Below, piece after piece: positions 34,846 through 43,253 of a DNA stretch of 64,000 nucleotides; position 1 is the stretch's first letter, and every line of letters starts with the position of its first letter. This DNA comes from Pseudobutyrivibrio xylanivorans (GTDB taxonomy: Bacteria; Bacillota; Clostridia; Lachnospirales; Lachnospiraceae): assembly GCF_010906925.1 (NCBI RefSeq), contig NZ_VTVE01000003.1, forward strand, positions 124,001 through 188,000. The letters are read 5' to 3'. The notes below the pieces were generated by a model. That model saw only the letters and a program-made list of their open reading frames with translations, had not been told where the DNA came from and did no database searches. Both the position numbers and the translations under genes were made by a program.

Positions 34846-36069
34846 ATGAAAAAAGCTTTGATGCATGGTCACACTGCTTATATGGTGACCCAGTTTAATT
34901 TAGATAATATAAAAATTTTGCAAGACCTAGGCTACACAGTTGATGTGGCCTGCTGCTGGCATGATGATGACAGCGCCCTCAGTCTGGAAGCTTTACAGGA
35001 TCGCAGAAAAAAGCTGGATGAGATGGGGTGCCGAGTTATTGAAACAGCCAGCCTTAGAAAGATTTTTAATATTTCAGAGTTGAGAAAGGCCTATAAGCAG
35101 CTTAAGTCTGAGGTGGAGGAGAACAAGTACGAAATAGTCCACACTCAGTCTCCTATAGGTGGAGTTATTTGTCGTCTTGCTTGCCGCAAGGCTAGAAAGC
35201 TCTATGGAACCAAGGTTATCTATGCAGCCCACGGTTTCCACTTTTTTGAAGGGGCTCCACTTAAGAACTGGCTTGTGTATTACAATGTGGAAAAACACTG
35301 TAGTAGATTCACCGACTTGTTGATAACTATCAATAAGGAGGATTATAAGAATGCTCAGAAGTTCCATGCAAAGCAGGTTGCCTATGTACCAGGTGCCGGT
35401 GTAGACACTCATAAATTTGTGGCTAGCGATGGAGCAAGAGGAAAAATCAGAGCAGAGCTTGGTATAGATGATGATACCTGCGTACTTCTTTCCGTTGGCG
35501 AGTTGATTACTAGAAAGAATCATATTCAGGTTCTAAAGGCTCTCAAGATCATGAAAGACCAGGGAATGCTTGTGGGTCCAGATAGCGACGAACGTGTGGA
35601 ACCAAAATATAAGCTTAAGTATCTGATTGCAGGCCGTGGAAAAATCGAGGCAGAGCTTCAGGAGGCCATCAAGGACTTGGGCCTTTCAGACTATGTTCAG
35701 ATGCTTGGATTTAGAAGAGATGTGGCAGATGTTTTTGCTGCCAGTGATATTTATGTTTTCCCTTCTCATCAGGAGGGACTTCCAGTTGCTTTGATGGAGG
35801 CTATGTCAGTAGGACTTCCTGTCGTATGTAGCAAGATTCGTGGCAATACAGATTTGATTACCGAGGGAGAGGGCGGATATCTATTCGACTCCAAGGATCC
35901 TCAATCATTAGTGCTTGCTCTGAAGAAATCTCTTGCGGATTTACCAGAAGTCAGACAGAACATGGGTGAAATCAACATGGAAACCATGAAAGCCTTCGAC
36001 AAACAAACCGTAAATGCGGTAATGAAAGAATTATATACAAACATAGTGGGAGCGGTAAGCAATCCGTAA
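34846..36069 (+). CDS. GT4-family glycosyltransferase
   Basis: This 407-aa GT-B enzyme has an N-terminal Glyco_transf_4-type domain (HTQSPIGGVICRLACRKARKL, YAAHGFHFFEGAP) and a C-terminal Glycos_transf_1 domain with LLSVGELITRKNHIQVLKAL, FPSHQEGLPVALMEAMSVGL and the E-x7-E catalytic pair. The N-terminal GFHFFEGAP block resembles EpsD/CapM-like transferases of exopolysaccharide loci. It adds a sugar to the lipid-linked intermediate at the cytoplasmic face. Donor and acceptor are not predictable. The start is fixed by GAGGAAG at the end of element A6. Confidence 0.88.
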   Translation: MKKALMHGHTAYMVTQFNLDNIKILQDLGYTVDVACCWHDDDSALSLEALQDRRKKLDEMGCRVIETASLRKIFNISELRKAYKQLKSEVEENKYEIVHTQSPIGGVICRLACRKARKLYGTKVIYAAHGFHFFEGAPLKNWLVYYNVEKHCSRFTDLLITINKEDYKNAQKFHAKQVAYVPGAGVDTHKFVASDGARGKIRAELGIDDDTCVLLSVGELITRKNHIQVLKALKIMKDQGMLVGPDSDERVEPKYKLKYLIAGRGKIEAELQEAIKDLGLSDYVQMLGFRRDVADVFAASDIYVFPSHQEGLPVALMEAMSVGLPVVCSKIRGNTDLITEGEGGYLFDSKDPQSLVLALKKSLADLPEVRQNMGEINMETMKAFDKQTVNAVMKELYTNIVGAVSNP

Positions 36070-36134
36070 ATAATTTGCTGATTCTTCACTTTTAGAAACA
36101 TTTGGATAAGTTGATATATTATAGTTTTATATGA

Positions 36135-36280
36135 GCAATTGTTACTTTTGAAGATGTAAATCAGCAATCGGTAGGTAACAAGCTATTAGTTCTCTGGAGA
36201 ATGACATATAGTCATCGGAAGAGAATCTAATGCTTGTTAGCGTAACTGATTGCGTAAATGCATGTCACTGTAACAATTGC
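36135..36280 (+). repeat. Family A structured element, copy A7 (leader of the GT4 gene at 36296)
   Basis: An extra outer helix GCAATTGTTAC (36135-36145) pairs perfectly over 11 bp with GTAACAATTGC (36270-36280). Within it GCAATCGGT pairs with ACTGATTGC, then ACAAGC with GCTTGT, TTCTCT with AGAGAA and the terminal TGAC-ATATA-GTCA. The 3' end abuts GGACTAGGAG, the same ribosome-site context as copy A4. Confidence 0.82.
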
Positions 36281-36295
36281 GGACTAGGAGAAATT

Positions 36296-37390
36296 ATGAT
36301 TATATTGCATGTTTCAAAGTCTGGTAAGTATAGTGGCATGGAAAACGTAGCAATCAACACAATTGCTGCCATGCCAGAGGATATTAGGTGCGTTTACCTG
36401 ACAGCTACAGGTCCTATTGAGACCAAGTTATTGGATAAGGGCATCGAGTATATCGCTGTGGAAAAGGTAGATGAGAAGGCTATCAAGGAAGCTATCGACG
36501 AGGTGAAGCCTGATATTATTCATGCCTATGAGTATGATTGTAGCCTTATGTGCACAAAGGTAACGGACACAATTCCGATTATCAGCCATCTATATTCTAT
36601 TCCAAAGTGGGTGCAAAAGATTGGACCGAAATCTGTTATTTACGGCGGAGCATGTAAAAATTTCTCCAAGATAATTATCCCTGCCAAAGTGGTAGAGGAA
36701 AAGGCTTGGTTCAAGGATAAAATGGAAGGCAAGACTGTTGTGCTTGGCATGCCTTTTAATGCAGTAGCTACATTTGAAAAGGGGTATTTAGCTGGCACAG
36801 AGATGACCAAGGAAAAGCTGGAAGCTTATAAATCAGACATGCTTTTTGTTGGATATCTCACAGACAATAAAAATCCTTACGAGTTCATACAAATCGTTAA
36901 GGAAGTGTCTAAAACACATCCTAAGGTAAAGGCTGTCATGGTAGGCGGTGGAGACTTGGGAAGCGAATGTTTGAAATTAATTGGAAAGCTGGGACTTGCA
37001 GATAATATTAAAATGGTAGGCTTCCAGCACAATCCATACATATATATGAACCAGACAAAGATTCTGGTGGCACCATCCAAATTCGAAGGTTTTGGAATGG
37101 CAGCAGTGGAGGCTATGGCTTTTGGAAAGCCTGTGCTTACCAGCAAGGTGGGTGGATTTAAGGTCTCTGTTAATGATGATTGCGGCAAGATTTGTGGAAA
37201 TGACAAGAAGCCACTTGATAGAGAAGCATTTGTAGCAAATATCAATGAGCTACTTGATAATAGTGAGATTTATAGAATGAAGTCTGAGGGGGCAAGAAAA
37301 CGTGCCAAAGATTTAAACAACTTTGACACATACATGGAAGAAGTAATTAAAATATATGAAGATGCTTACAAAACTGTTCAACAAAATTAA
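36296..37390 (+). CDS. GT4-family glycosyltransferase
   Basis: This 364-aa GT-B enzyme has C-terminal signature KFEGFGMAAVEAMAFGKPVL and MLFVGYLTDNKNPYEFI opening the second domain. The ATG at 36296 has AGGAG upstream; the frame is open back to 36230, but those residues are encoded by element A7 and look unlike the family. It is similar to the glycosyltransferase at 13643, which shares the N-terminal LHV-KS--YSG-ENV block. It overlaps the flippase gene by 35 nt, so the two are coupled. Substrate unknown. Confidence 0.87.
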   Translation: MIILHVSKSGKYSGMENVAINTIAAMPEDIRCVYLTATGPIETKLLDKGIEYIAVEKVDEKAIKEAIDEVKPDIIHAYEYDCSLMCTKVTDTIPIISHLYSIPKWVQKIGPKSVIYGGACKNFSKIIIPAKVVEEKAWFKDKMEGKTVVLGMPFNAVATFEKGYLAGTEMTKEKLEAYKSDMLFVGYLTDNKNPYEFIQIVKEVSKTHPKVKAVMVGGGDLGSECLKLIGKLGLADNIKMVGFQHNPYIYMNQTKILVAPSKFEGFGMAAVEAMAFGKPVLTSKVGGFKVSVNDDCGKICGNDKKPLDREAFVANINELLDNSEIYRMKSEGARKRAKDLNNFDTYMEEVIKIYEDAYKTVQQN

Positions 37391-38807
37391 AAGTGCAGAC
37401 TTTATATTGGTGACACTTTCGACTGTGGTCTGTTCGGCCCTTTCATTTGTGCTTAACGTTTACTCAAAGCATGAGGTGGATTCTAAACCCATGGGTATAT
37501 ATAGTGCGTGTCTTATTGTACTTGCCTATATGAACTATGCTCAGCTTGGAGTATTAAACGCCTACAATAGAGACTATCCACAGGCCCTTGGTCGAAAGGA
37601 TTTCGATGAAGCCAATAAGCAGAGAAATATAACAGTTACATTTATGCTGATGATTTATGCACTGATTTTAGTAGTGTTTGAAGCATGGGTGTTTTTCAAA
37701 TATAACGGTCAGATTGGCGTAAGCCAAAAGGGAACCTTCTATGCATTTGGATATGGTCTTTGTCCTATTATGATTCTCCTAAAGAGTTTTGATGATATGG
37801 CAAATTCCACTGTTAGAATGCAGGGCAAATATAATAAGTCAGCGCTTATTGGATTTATCAGAACAGTGTTGGCATTTGGCATTGGTGCAGTTTTTATTAA
37901 ATTGTTTGGTTACTATGGCCTTTATGCCATGATGATTTCATCAGCATTTCTTGGGATTGTTTTCTTCTACAAGGATGCTTTTAAGGGCGTAAAACTTGAT
38001 TTTGATTTCAAATATATGAAGCTGATGATTTTAGGAGGTCTTCCTCTTCTAATCAATAGCTTAATATGGACCATCGTTCAGAATGTGGATAAGCATGTTA
38101 TTCAGCTATTTTTTAAGGATCCAGAAGATGCCCTTGGAATTTATACAGTACCTACAATGGGATTTACTACAATGGTGCTTGTTCCACAGACCATTTCTCA
38201 GGTTTTTTATATCAAGATTTCCCACTTGTATGGTGCAAATAAGGACGAGCAGGAGCTTCTCGATAAGGCAGGACATTTCACTTGCCTAACATCACTGATT
38301 TCAGGTGCAGCATGTGCCTTTGTATTTTATATAATGCCAATATTTGTTGGGGTATTTATGCCTAAATATACAAATGGTAATGTGGCAACTCAGATTCTTA
38401 TTATCGGTGTTGCGATTTATTCCACAACCATGTTGTTTGGAAATATTTTCAGTGTTGTAAAACTGAATAAATCATTGATTGCAAACTCAGTAGCACTTTG
38501 TATTTTCAATATGATTTTCTCAAGTGCCCTAGTTTTATTTATAGAGCGAAGCGTCAACATGGTAGCTATTGGTACAGGACTTTCATATGCCCTCTACTCG
38601 CTGCTTTTGATGATAAAGCTTTCAAGGAAATTTGATTATTCCTTTATTAAATTGTTTTCAAGAAGCTGGCTTCCTGTTTTAGGCATTATTATCCCAAGCG
38701 TGCTGTTCTATATTTTCATTGAGAACATCTATGTTGCCGCAGGATTGGCTTTATTTACTATACTTTTAGTTTGTGGTATCATTAGAAGACTATTTTTTAA
38801 GAAATAG
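37356..38807 (+). CDS. Polysaccharide flippase-like membrane protein (Wzx/MATE-type)
   Basis: The product has 483 aa and about 12-14 hydrophobic helices. The N-terminal LVTLSTVVCSALSFVLNVYSKHEV and the middle LILGGLPLLINSLIWTIVQNVDKHVIQLFF are typical of polysaccharide-biosynthesis exporters, which flip lipid-linked repeat units across the membrane. Translation may start at ATG 37356 or 37362; both lie inside the preceding gene, indicating coupling. Identification as a flippase rests on topology and context. The following 38808-38878 contains a small TCCCG/CGGGA hairpin touching the next ribosome site. Confidence 0.85.
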   Translation: MKMLTKLFNKIKSADFILVTLSTVVCSALSFVLNVYSKHEVDSKPMGIYSACLIVLAYMNYAQLGVLNAYNRDYPQALGRKDFDEANKQRNITVTFMLMIYALILVVFEAWVFFKYNGQIGVSQKGTFYAFGYGLCPIMILLKSFDDMANSTVRMQGKYNKSALIGFIRTVLAFGIGAVFIKLFGYYGLYAMMISSAFLGIVFFYKDAFKGVKLDFDFKYMKLMILGGLPLLINSLIWTIVQNVDKHVIQLFFKDPEDALGIYTVPTMGFTTMVLVPQTISQVFYIKISHLYGANKDEQELLDKAGHFTCLTSLISGAACAFVFYIMPIFVGVFMPKYTNGNVATQILIIGVAIYSTTMLFGNIFSVVKLNKSLIANSVALCIFNMIFSSALVLFIERSVNMVAIGTGLSYALYSLLLMIKLSRKFDYSFIKLFSRSWLPVLGIIIPSVLFYIFIENIYVAAGLALFTILLVCGIIRRLFFKK

Positions 38808-38878
38808 TTTATTTATTGCGCTGTTTTAAACTTTATTTTGATGGCGTTTTTTCCCGATTTTGCGGGAGAGGAGACAAC

Positions 38879-40312
38879 ATGTACAATATTTGTTTTATGG
38901 CACGTCGTGCATTCAATGACGTAGCCATAGCATCTTTCAAAGAGATACAAAAAGAATACGATAAGGACGCTTTTGGCGTTTTCATCACCTGCGATAAGCA
39001 GGAGGCTGACTATGTTTACAGCAAGTTTGAGGATCGTTCTCAGATAGCAGTTTGCGATTTTGCCTCATATATTAATGAGCACTGGGACGAGTTTACATTA
39101 GATAAATTAGTAGAGTTTGAGAAGAAATACGACGCTTCTCCAATGTGGAAATACATCTACACCGATAGATTTTTGATTTATCGTGACTATGATTATTGCG
39201 TTCACACAGCCGCAGGATTGTTTTCATTCTGGGAGCATGTGTTTACCACTTACAATATAGATTTCTACTGGGATGAGGTAGTAGGCACACTTCTTACATA
39301 CTCAGCTTATTTAGTAGGTAAGAAAACAGGGGCCAAGTATTTTTCAATGCTTCTGATGCGTTCAGTCGGCATGGATTTGACCCATCACTACATTTTAAAT
39401 GATCCTTTCGAGATGATTTATAACTTCCCAGAGAACTACAAGGATATCCAGTTTTCTGAGGAGCAGCTAAAAGAGGCTGATGAGTTTTTATCAGGTTTTG
39501 AGGAGAAACATTCAAAGCCTGCTTTTATGCGTTTTTCAGGTAAAAAGCCAAAATGGAAGGCTAGATTCTTTATCTTGCCACTTTTCTGGGTGAGACAGAG
39601 ATTTTTCAATCCATACACTCGCGACAAGGGCTCATACATTTATTACAGAGCTTACGAGCGCACAATGGAGTCTATCAAGTTCTACTTCAGATATAAGAAG
39701 AGTAGGAAATACTATAAAAAGGCTGATATGACCAAGAAGTTCGTGTACTTCCCACTTCATTTGCAGCCAGAGGCATCCACAATAGTGTGTGCCCAGAAGT
39801 ATGAGAAGCAGCTGTATTTCCTTGATAATCTGGCAAAGTCAGTGCCAGCAGATACAGTTATCTACGCCAAGGAGCATTATTCATTCCTTGGTAGCCGTGA
39901 CAACAGTTTCTATGAGGCTTTGAAGCAGTACCCTAATATCGAGCTTATCGATCCATGGGAAGATTCATTTGCTCTCATTGAAAAATGTCAGTGTGTGGCA
40001 ACACTTACAGGTACTGCAGGGCAGGAAGCTATGATGCTTCGTCGACCAGTTATCATGGGTGGCGACATTCTCTATGAAAATGCCCCAGGCATCATGCGTA
40101 TAGAGGATATCTTTGAGAACTACGTGGAGGCTATGGAGAATTGGAAACAGCCTAGCCGCGACGAAATCGTTCAATACTTGGCAGCGTATATGTCATGCGC
40201 TCGCCCAGGCAATACATATTTACTTTCCGACGATCGCTTCAAGCCGGAGAATATTTCGTTACTAGCGAAATCTATGGTTGATTACTTTAGTGAATTTAAG
40301 GCAGCTAAGTAG
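38879..40312 (+). CDS. Capsule-synthesis-like protein (PF05159/KpsS-like), possible nonulosonate or Kdo-type transferase
   Basis: The product has 477 aa and no membrane helices. The C-terminal half FVYFPLHLQPEASTIVC...VYAKEHYSFLGSR...VATLTGTAGQEAMMLRRPVI resembles the capsular polysaccharide synthesis family that includes KpsC/KpsS Kdo transferases and related GT-B enzymes using CMP-activated acids. The start at 38879 has GAGGAG upstream; the frame from 38816 has no ribosome site. Because the locus makes a CMP-nonulosonate, this enzyme is a candidate to transfer it. That is inference from family resemblance and position. Confidence 0.65.
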   Translation: MYNICFMARRAFNDVAIASFKEIQKEYDKDAFGVFITCDKQEADYVYSKFEDRSQIAVCDFASYINEHWDEFTLDKLVEFEKKYDASPMWKYIYTDRFLIYRDYDYCVHTAAGLFSFWEHVFTTYNIDFYWDEVVGTLLTYSAYLVGKKTGAKYFSMLLMRSVGMDLTHHYILNDPFEMIYNFPENYKDIQFSEEQLKEADEFLSGFEEKHSKPAFMRFSGKKPKWKARFFILPLFWVRQRFFNPYTRDKGSYIYYRAYERTMESIKFYFRYKKSRKYYKKADMTKKFVYFPLHLQPEASTIVCAQKYEKQLYFLDNLAKSVPADTVIYAKEHYSFLGSRDNSFYEALKQYPNIELIDPWEDSFALIEKCQCVATLTGTAGQEAMMLRRPVIMGGDILYENAPGIMRIEDIFENYVEAMENWKQPSRDEIVQYLAAYMSCARPGNTYLLSDDRFKPENISLLAKSMVDYFSEFKAAK

Positions 40313-40327
40313 TCTTGGTAAGCGCGA

Positions 40328-40403
40328 GCAGGGGAGTGCCATGCAAGCTAGGAGGGCGCCGCGAAGCGGAAAGTTGCCTAGCGCAGTATGGAGGGTGCCC
40401 TGC
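40328..40403 (+). repeat. GC-rich structured intergenic element (type C)
   Basis: This is a long interrupted hairpin: GCAGGG/CCCTGC, CCATGC/GTATGG, GCTAGG/CCTAGC and the cap CCGC-GAA-GCGG, with purine-rich internal loops. It is clearly more GC-rich than the flanking genes. No second copy was found in the window and it does not match families A or B. The remainder of 40404-40457 leads to the GGAGG site of legB. Confidence 0.6.
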
Positions 40404-40457
40404 GGGAGCATGAAATATTAGATGCTGCCGGAGATTTAGAGTGGAGGAAACAAATAG

Positions 40458-41438
40458 ATGAGTAAAGTTTTAGTTACAGGTTCAGATGGATTTATTGGCT
40501 CACATTTGGTTGAGGAGCTTGTAAAAAAAGGATATGAGGTAAAGGCATTTGTGTACTACAATTCCTTCAATAACTGGGGTTGGTTAGACACACTTCCAAA
40601 GGATATTATGGATCATGTAGAGGTCTTTGCAGGTGATGTAAGAGACCCTAATGGTGTAAGAGAGGCTATGAAGGGATGCGATGCTGTATTCCATTTGGCA
40701 GCACTTATCGCTATTCCATTTTCATACCACAGCCCAGATGCATATGTAGATACAAATATTAAGGGAACTCTTAATATCCTTCAGGCCGCAAGAGACCTTG
40801 GAACAGCAAGAGTCCTTGTTACATCTACATCAGAAGTTTATGGTACAGCACAGTACGTGCCTATCGATGAGAAGCACCCATACCAGGGTCAGTCTCCATA
40901 TTCAGCAACAAAAATTGGCGCCGATAGACTTGCAGAGTCATTCTATCGTTCATTTGATTTACCTGTTACAATCGTGCGTCCATTTAATACATTTGGACCA
41001 CGTCAGTCAGCACGTGCGGTTATTCCAACAATCATCACACAGCTTCTTGCAGGCAAGGAAGAGATTAAGCTTGGTAGCCTTACACCAACACGTGATTTCA
41101 ATTACGTAAAGGATACAGCTGCAGGCTTTATCGCTATGTACGAAAGCGATAAGACAATCGGTCAGGAAATCAATATCGCAACTCAGAAGGAGATTTCAAT
41201 CGGACAGCTTGCTGAGGAGCTTATCCGTCAGATTAATCCAAATGCACGTATCATCTGCGACGAAGATAGACTTCGCCCAGAGAAGTCTGAGGTAAACCGT
41301 CTCCTTGGCTCAAATCAAAAGATTCTTGAGCTTACAGACTGGAAGCCTCGCTACACATTCGAGCAGGGTCTCGCCGAGACAATCGAATTCTTACGTGGAA
41401 ATCTCGATAAATACAAAGTGGATATCTACAATATTTAA
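40458..41438 (+). CDS. legB: NAD-dependent 4,6-dehydratase, LegB-like
   Basis: This 326-aa extended SDR has VLVTGSDGFIGSHLVEEL (NAD site), the active-site TSTSEVYGTA with YSATKIGADRLAE (Tyr-x3-Lys) and VRPFNTFGPRQSARAVIP. This sequence class is the 4,6-dehydratase that converts a UDP- or GDP-GlcNAc to the 4-keto-6-deoxy intermediate of legionaminic acid. It is followed by the partner aminotransferase LegC. Whether UDP- or GDP-linked sugar is used cannot be read from the sequence; the adjacent CBS/nucleotidyltransferase fits the GDP-type pathway known from Campylobacter. Confidence 0.87.
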   Translation: MSKVLVTGSDGFIGSHLVEELVKKGYEVKAFVYYNSFNNWGWLDTLPKDIMDHVEVFAGDVRDPNGVREAMKGCDAVFHLAALIAIPFSYHSPDAYVDTNIKGTLNILQAARDLGTARVLVTSTSEVYGTAQYVPIDEKHPYQGQSPYSATKIGADRLAESFYRSFDLPVTIVRPFNTFGPRQSARAVIPTIITQLLAGKEEIKLGSLTPTRDFNYVKDTAAGFIAMYESDKTIGQEINIATQKEISIGQLAEELIRQINPNARIICDEDRLRPEKSEVNRLLGSNQKILELTDWKPRYTFEQGLAETIEFLRGNLDKYKVDIYNI

Positions 41439-41516
41439 TAAAATCGTATGGTGCTAAGAAAAGCAAATAGTGTTCTATTTAATGATATAAAGTAGAAATA
41501 TTAGATGAGTGCCGGC

Positions 41517-41550
41517 TAGTAACGAGCGAATAAGAGCGCAAGTGCGGGCA
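41517..41550 (+). repeat. Family B remnant (3' half)
   Basis: CTAGTAACGAGCGAATAAG followed by AGCGCAAG keeps the 3' arm of the long hairpin (GTAACG), the A-GC strand and the GCAA tetraloop of family B, but the 5' half is absent. It lies 23 nt before the complete copy B3 and closely matches copy B5 in the AGCGAATAAGAGCG stretch. Confidence 0.55.
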
Positions 41551-41572
41551 AAAAATTATAATAATTAAGTGA

Positions 41573-41719
41573 GCACATAAAAGATAGAATAAGTTTGCAA
41601 AAGACCTTGATTGGCCCGTCCCTACTTAGATGGTTCCGTAGGAAGCATCTTATGTAGGGTAACGAGGACAATAAGAGCGCAAGCGTGTCGCTGCAAACTT
41701 ATGATAGCTTTTACTGTGC
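41573..41719 (+). repeat. Family B structured element, copy B3 (leader of legC)
   Basis: ATAAGTTTGCA (41589-41599) pairs perfectly with TGCAAACTTAT (41692-41702) and extends to GCACATAAAAG with CTTTTACTGTGC, one base bulged. Inside, CGT pairs with ACG beside a bulged A, the hairpin is CCCTACTTAGATG...CATCTTATGTAGGG with a TTCCgtaGGAA cap, and AATAAGAGCGCAAGCGTGTC has a GCAA tetraloop. GGACTAAGATTAGAGG follows before the legC ATG. The upstream spacer 41439-41516 shows no gene. Confidence 0.77.
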
Positions 41720-41744
41720 GGACTAAGATTAGAGGTGTATTAAA

Positions 41745-42911
41745 ATGGCAGATGAATTTATTGCACTTTCAGTGCCAAATTTAAAGGGAAATGAGCTTAA
41801 GTATGTTACAGATGCTGTAGAGACTGAGTGGGTTTCTACTGCTGGTCCTTATGTTAGTGATTTTGAGAAGAAGTTAGCTGAGTATGTACATGTGCCAGCT
41901 GCAGTTAGTACACAGAATGGTACATCAGCCCTTCATATTAGTTTGATGCTTTGTGGTGTTACAAGAGAGGATGCAGTAATCGTTCCTACTCTTACATTTA
42001 TTGCAGCAGTTAATCCTACAAAGTATATTGGCGCTGAGCCTATTTTCATGGATTGCGACGATAGCCTTTGCATGGACCCAGTTAAGCTTAAGAAGTTCTG
42101 CGAAGAAGAATGTGACTTTACAGATGGCAAGCTTATAGATAGAGCAACTGGCCGCCATATTAAGGCCATGGTAGTTGTTCATGTGTTTGGAAATATGGCA
42201 GATATGGAAGCTATTCTTCCTATCGCTGAAAAATATAATATTAGAGTTGTTGAGGATGCAACAGAGGCACTTGGAACTTACTATACAGAGGGTAAGTTTG
42301 CAGGTAGATTCGCTGGTACATTTGGTGATTTCGGTTGCTACTCATTCAATGGTAATAAGATTATCACCACTGGTGGTGGCGGTATGATTGTTGCCAAGAA
42401 CCCTGAGGAGCTTGCTCATGCAAAGCACCTTACTACACAGGCTAAGGCAGATCAGGCTAATTTCATCCATGATGAGATTGGATTTAACTATAGAATGACA
42501 AATCTTCAGGCAGCACTTGGACTTGCTCAGCTTGAACAGCTTGAGGATTTCATTAAGACAAAGACTGCAAATTATAACCAGTACAAGGAAGCTATTGATA
42601 AGATTGAAGGACTTCATGTTCAGGATTTCAGACCTGGTACTCGTAGCAATTACTGGTTCTACTCAGTAGTATTTGAGAATGATGAGACAGGCCGTGATGC
42701 TCTTATTGAGGAGCTTAAGGAAAACCATATCCAGTCACGTCCTATTTGGGGTCTTATTTCAGACCAGCTTCCATACGAGGGCGCTCGCACATATGACCTC
42801 GTAAAGGCACCATGGTACTGGAAGAGAGTGGTAAATGTTCCTTGCTCTACTAACCTTACATCAGAAGGCGTCGACCGCGTAATTAACGTAATCCGCTCCT
42901 TCATGTCCTAG
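41745..42911 (+). CDS. legC: LegC-family aminotransferase (PLP-dependent)
   Basis: This 388-aa DegT/DnrJ/EryC1-type aminotransferase carries the PLP lysine at about Lys205 (SFNGNKIITTGGGGM), SALHISLMLCGV and VVEDATEALGT in the cofactor site. It aminates the 4-keto-6-deoxy sugar made by LegB to the 4-amino intermediate of legionaminic acid. The residues match the LegC subgroup well (NLKGNELKYVTDAVETEWVS at the N-terminus). AGAGG precedes the ATG. The next step would be N-acylation, for which the NeuD-like gene at 47633 is the local candidate. Confidence 0.9.
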   Translation: MADEFIALSVPNLKGNELKYVTDAVETEWVSTAGPYVSDFEKKLAEYVHVPAAVSTQNGTSALHISLMLCGVTREDAVIVPTLTFIAAVNPTKYIGAEPIFMDCDDSLCMDPVKLKKFCEEECDFTDGKLIDRATGRHIKAMVVVHVFGNMADMEAILPIAEKYNIRVVEDATEALGTYYTEGKFAGRFAGTFGDFGCYSFNGNKIITTGGGGMIVAKNPEELAHAKHLTTQAKADQANFIHDEIGFNYRMTNLQAALGLAQLEQLEDFIKTKTANYNQYKEAIDKIEGLHVQDFRPGTRSNYWFYSVVFENDETGRDALIEELKENHIQSRPIWGLISDQLPYEGARTYDLVKAPWYWKRVVNVPCSTNLTSEGVDRVINVIRSFMS

Positions 42912-42923
42912 TGTGGTGGACGA

Positions 42924-43015
42924 ATAGTATTAAAATTTAATCATGAGGAATGATTAAAAGAAGTTTTTAATTTCACTATATTATTAAATGAGCCGAAGAT
43001 TCGAATGAATACTAT
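42924..43015 (+). repeat. Palindromic intergenic structure between legC and the nucleotidyltransferase gene
   Basis: ATAGTATT (42924-42931) pairs with AATACTAT (43008-43015), enclosing the hairpin TTTAATCAT-GAGGA-ATGATTAAA (42936-42958). It is AT-rich, so chance pairing is possible. It could serve as a 3' stabiliser or weak terminator of legC. No gene is seen in 42912-43051. Confidence 0.4.
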
Positions 43016-43051
43016 GAGCATTAAATGATTAGATGAGCATATTTTTTATGA

Positions 43052-43178
43052 ACATCAATGATGGTATAAGCTGACCTTAAAGCGCACTCGTTACTTAGAT
43101 GGTTCCGAAGGAAGCATCTTATGTAACGCAAGTAGCGCGACAAGAGCGAGAGCGTGTCAGCGTTATTATCAGTGATGT
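43052..43178 (+). repeat. Family B structured element, copy B4 (leader of the CBS/nucleotidyltransferase gene)
   Basis: ACATCA (43052-43057) pairs with TGATGT (43173-43178), then TGATGGTA with TATTATCA and GCTGAC with GTCAGC. Next come GCGC-ACT with AGT-A-GCGC (bulged A, covarying with copies B1, B2 and B6), the hairpin CGTTACTTAGATGg-TTCC-gaa-GGAA-gCATCTTATGTAACG, and ACAAGAGCGAGAGCGTGTC with a GAGA tetraloop. About 75 nt of unstructured AT-rich leader separates it from the start codon. Confidence 0.8.
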
Positions 43179-43253
43179 GAATTATAAAATATGCGGGGTG
43201 TGCTGTGTATGCTTATAGTATTAATGAGAATTTAAGGCGGAGTAAATTAATTT

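Noticed and set aside
24660-43178. Rho-independent terminators as explanation of family B hairpins.
   Set aside because: The folds have several helices with a GNRA loop and no T-run, and they precede rather than follow genes.
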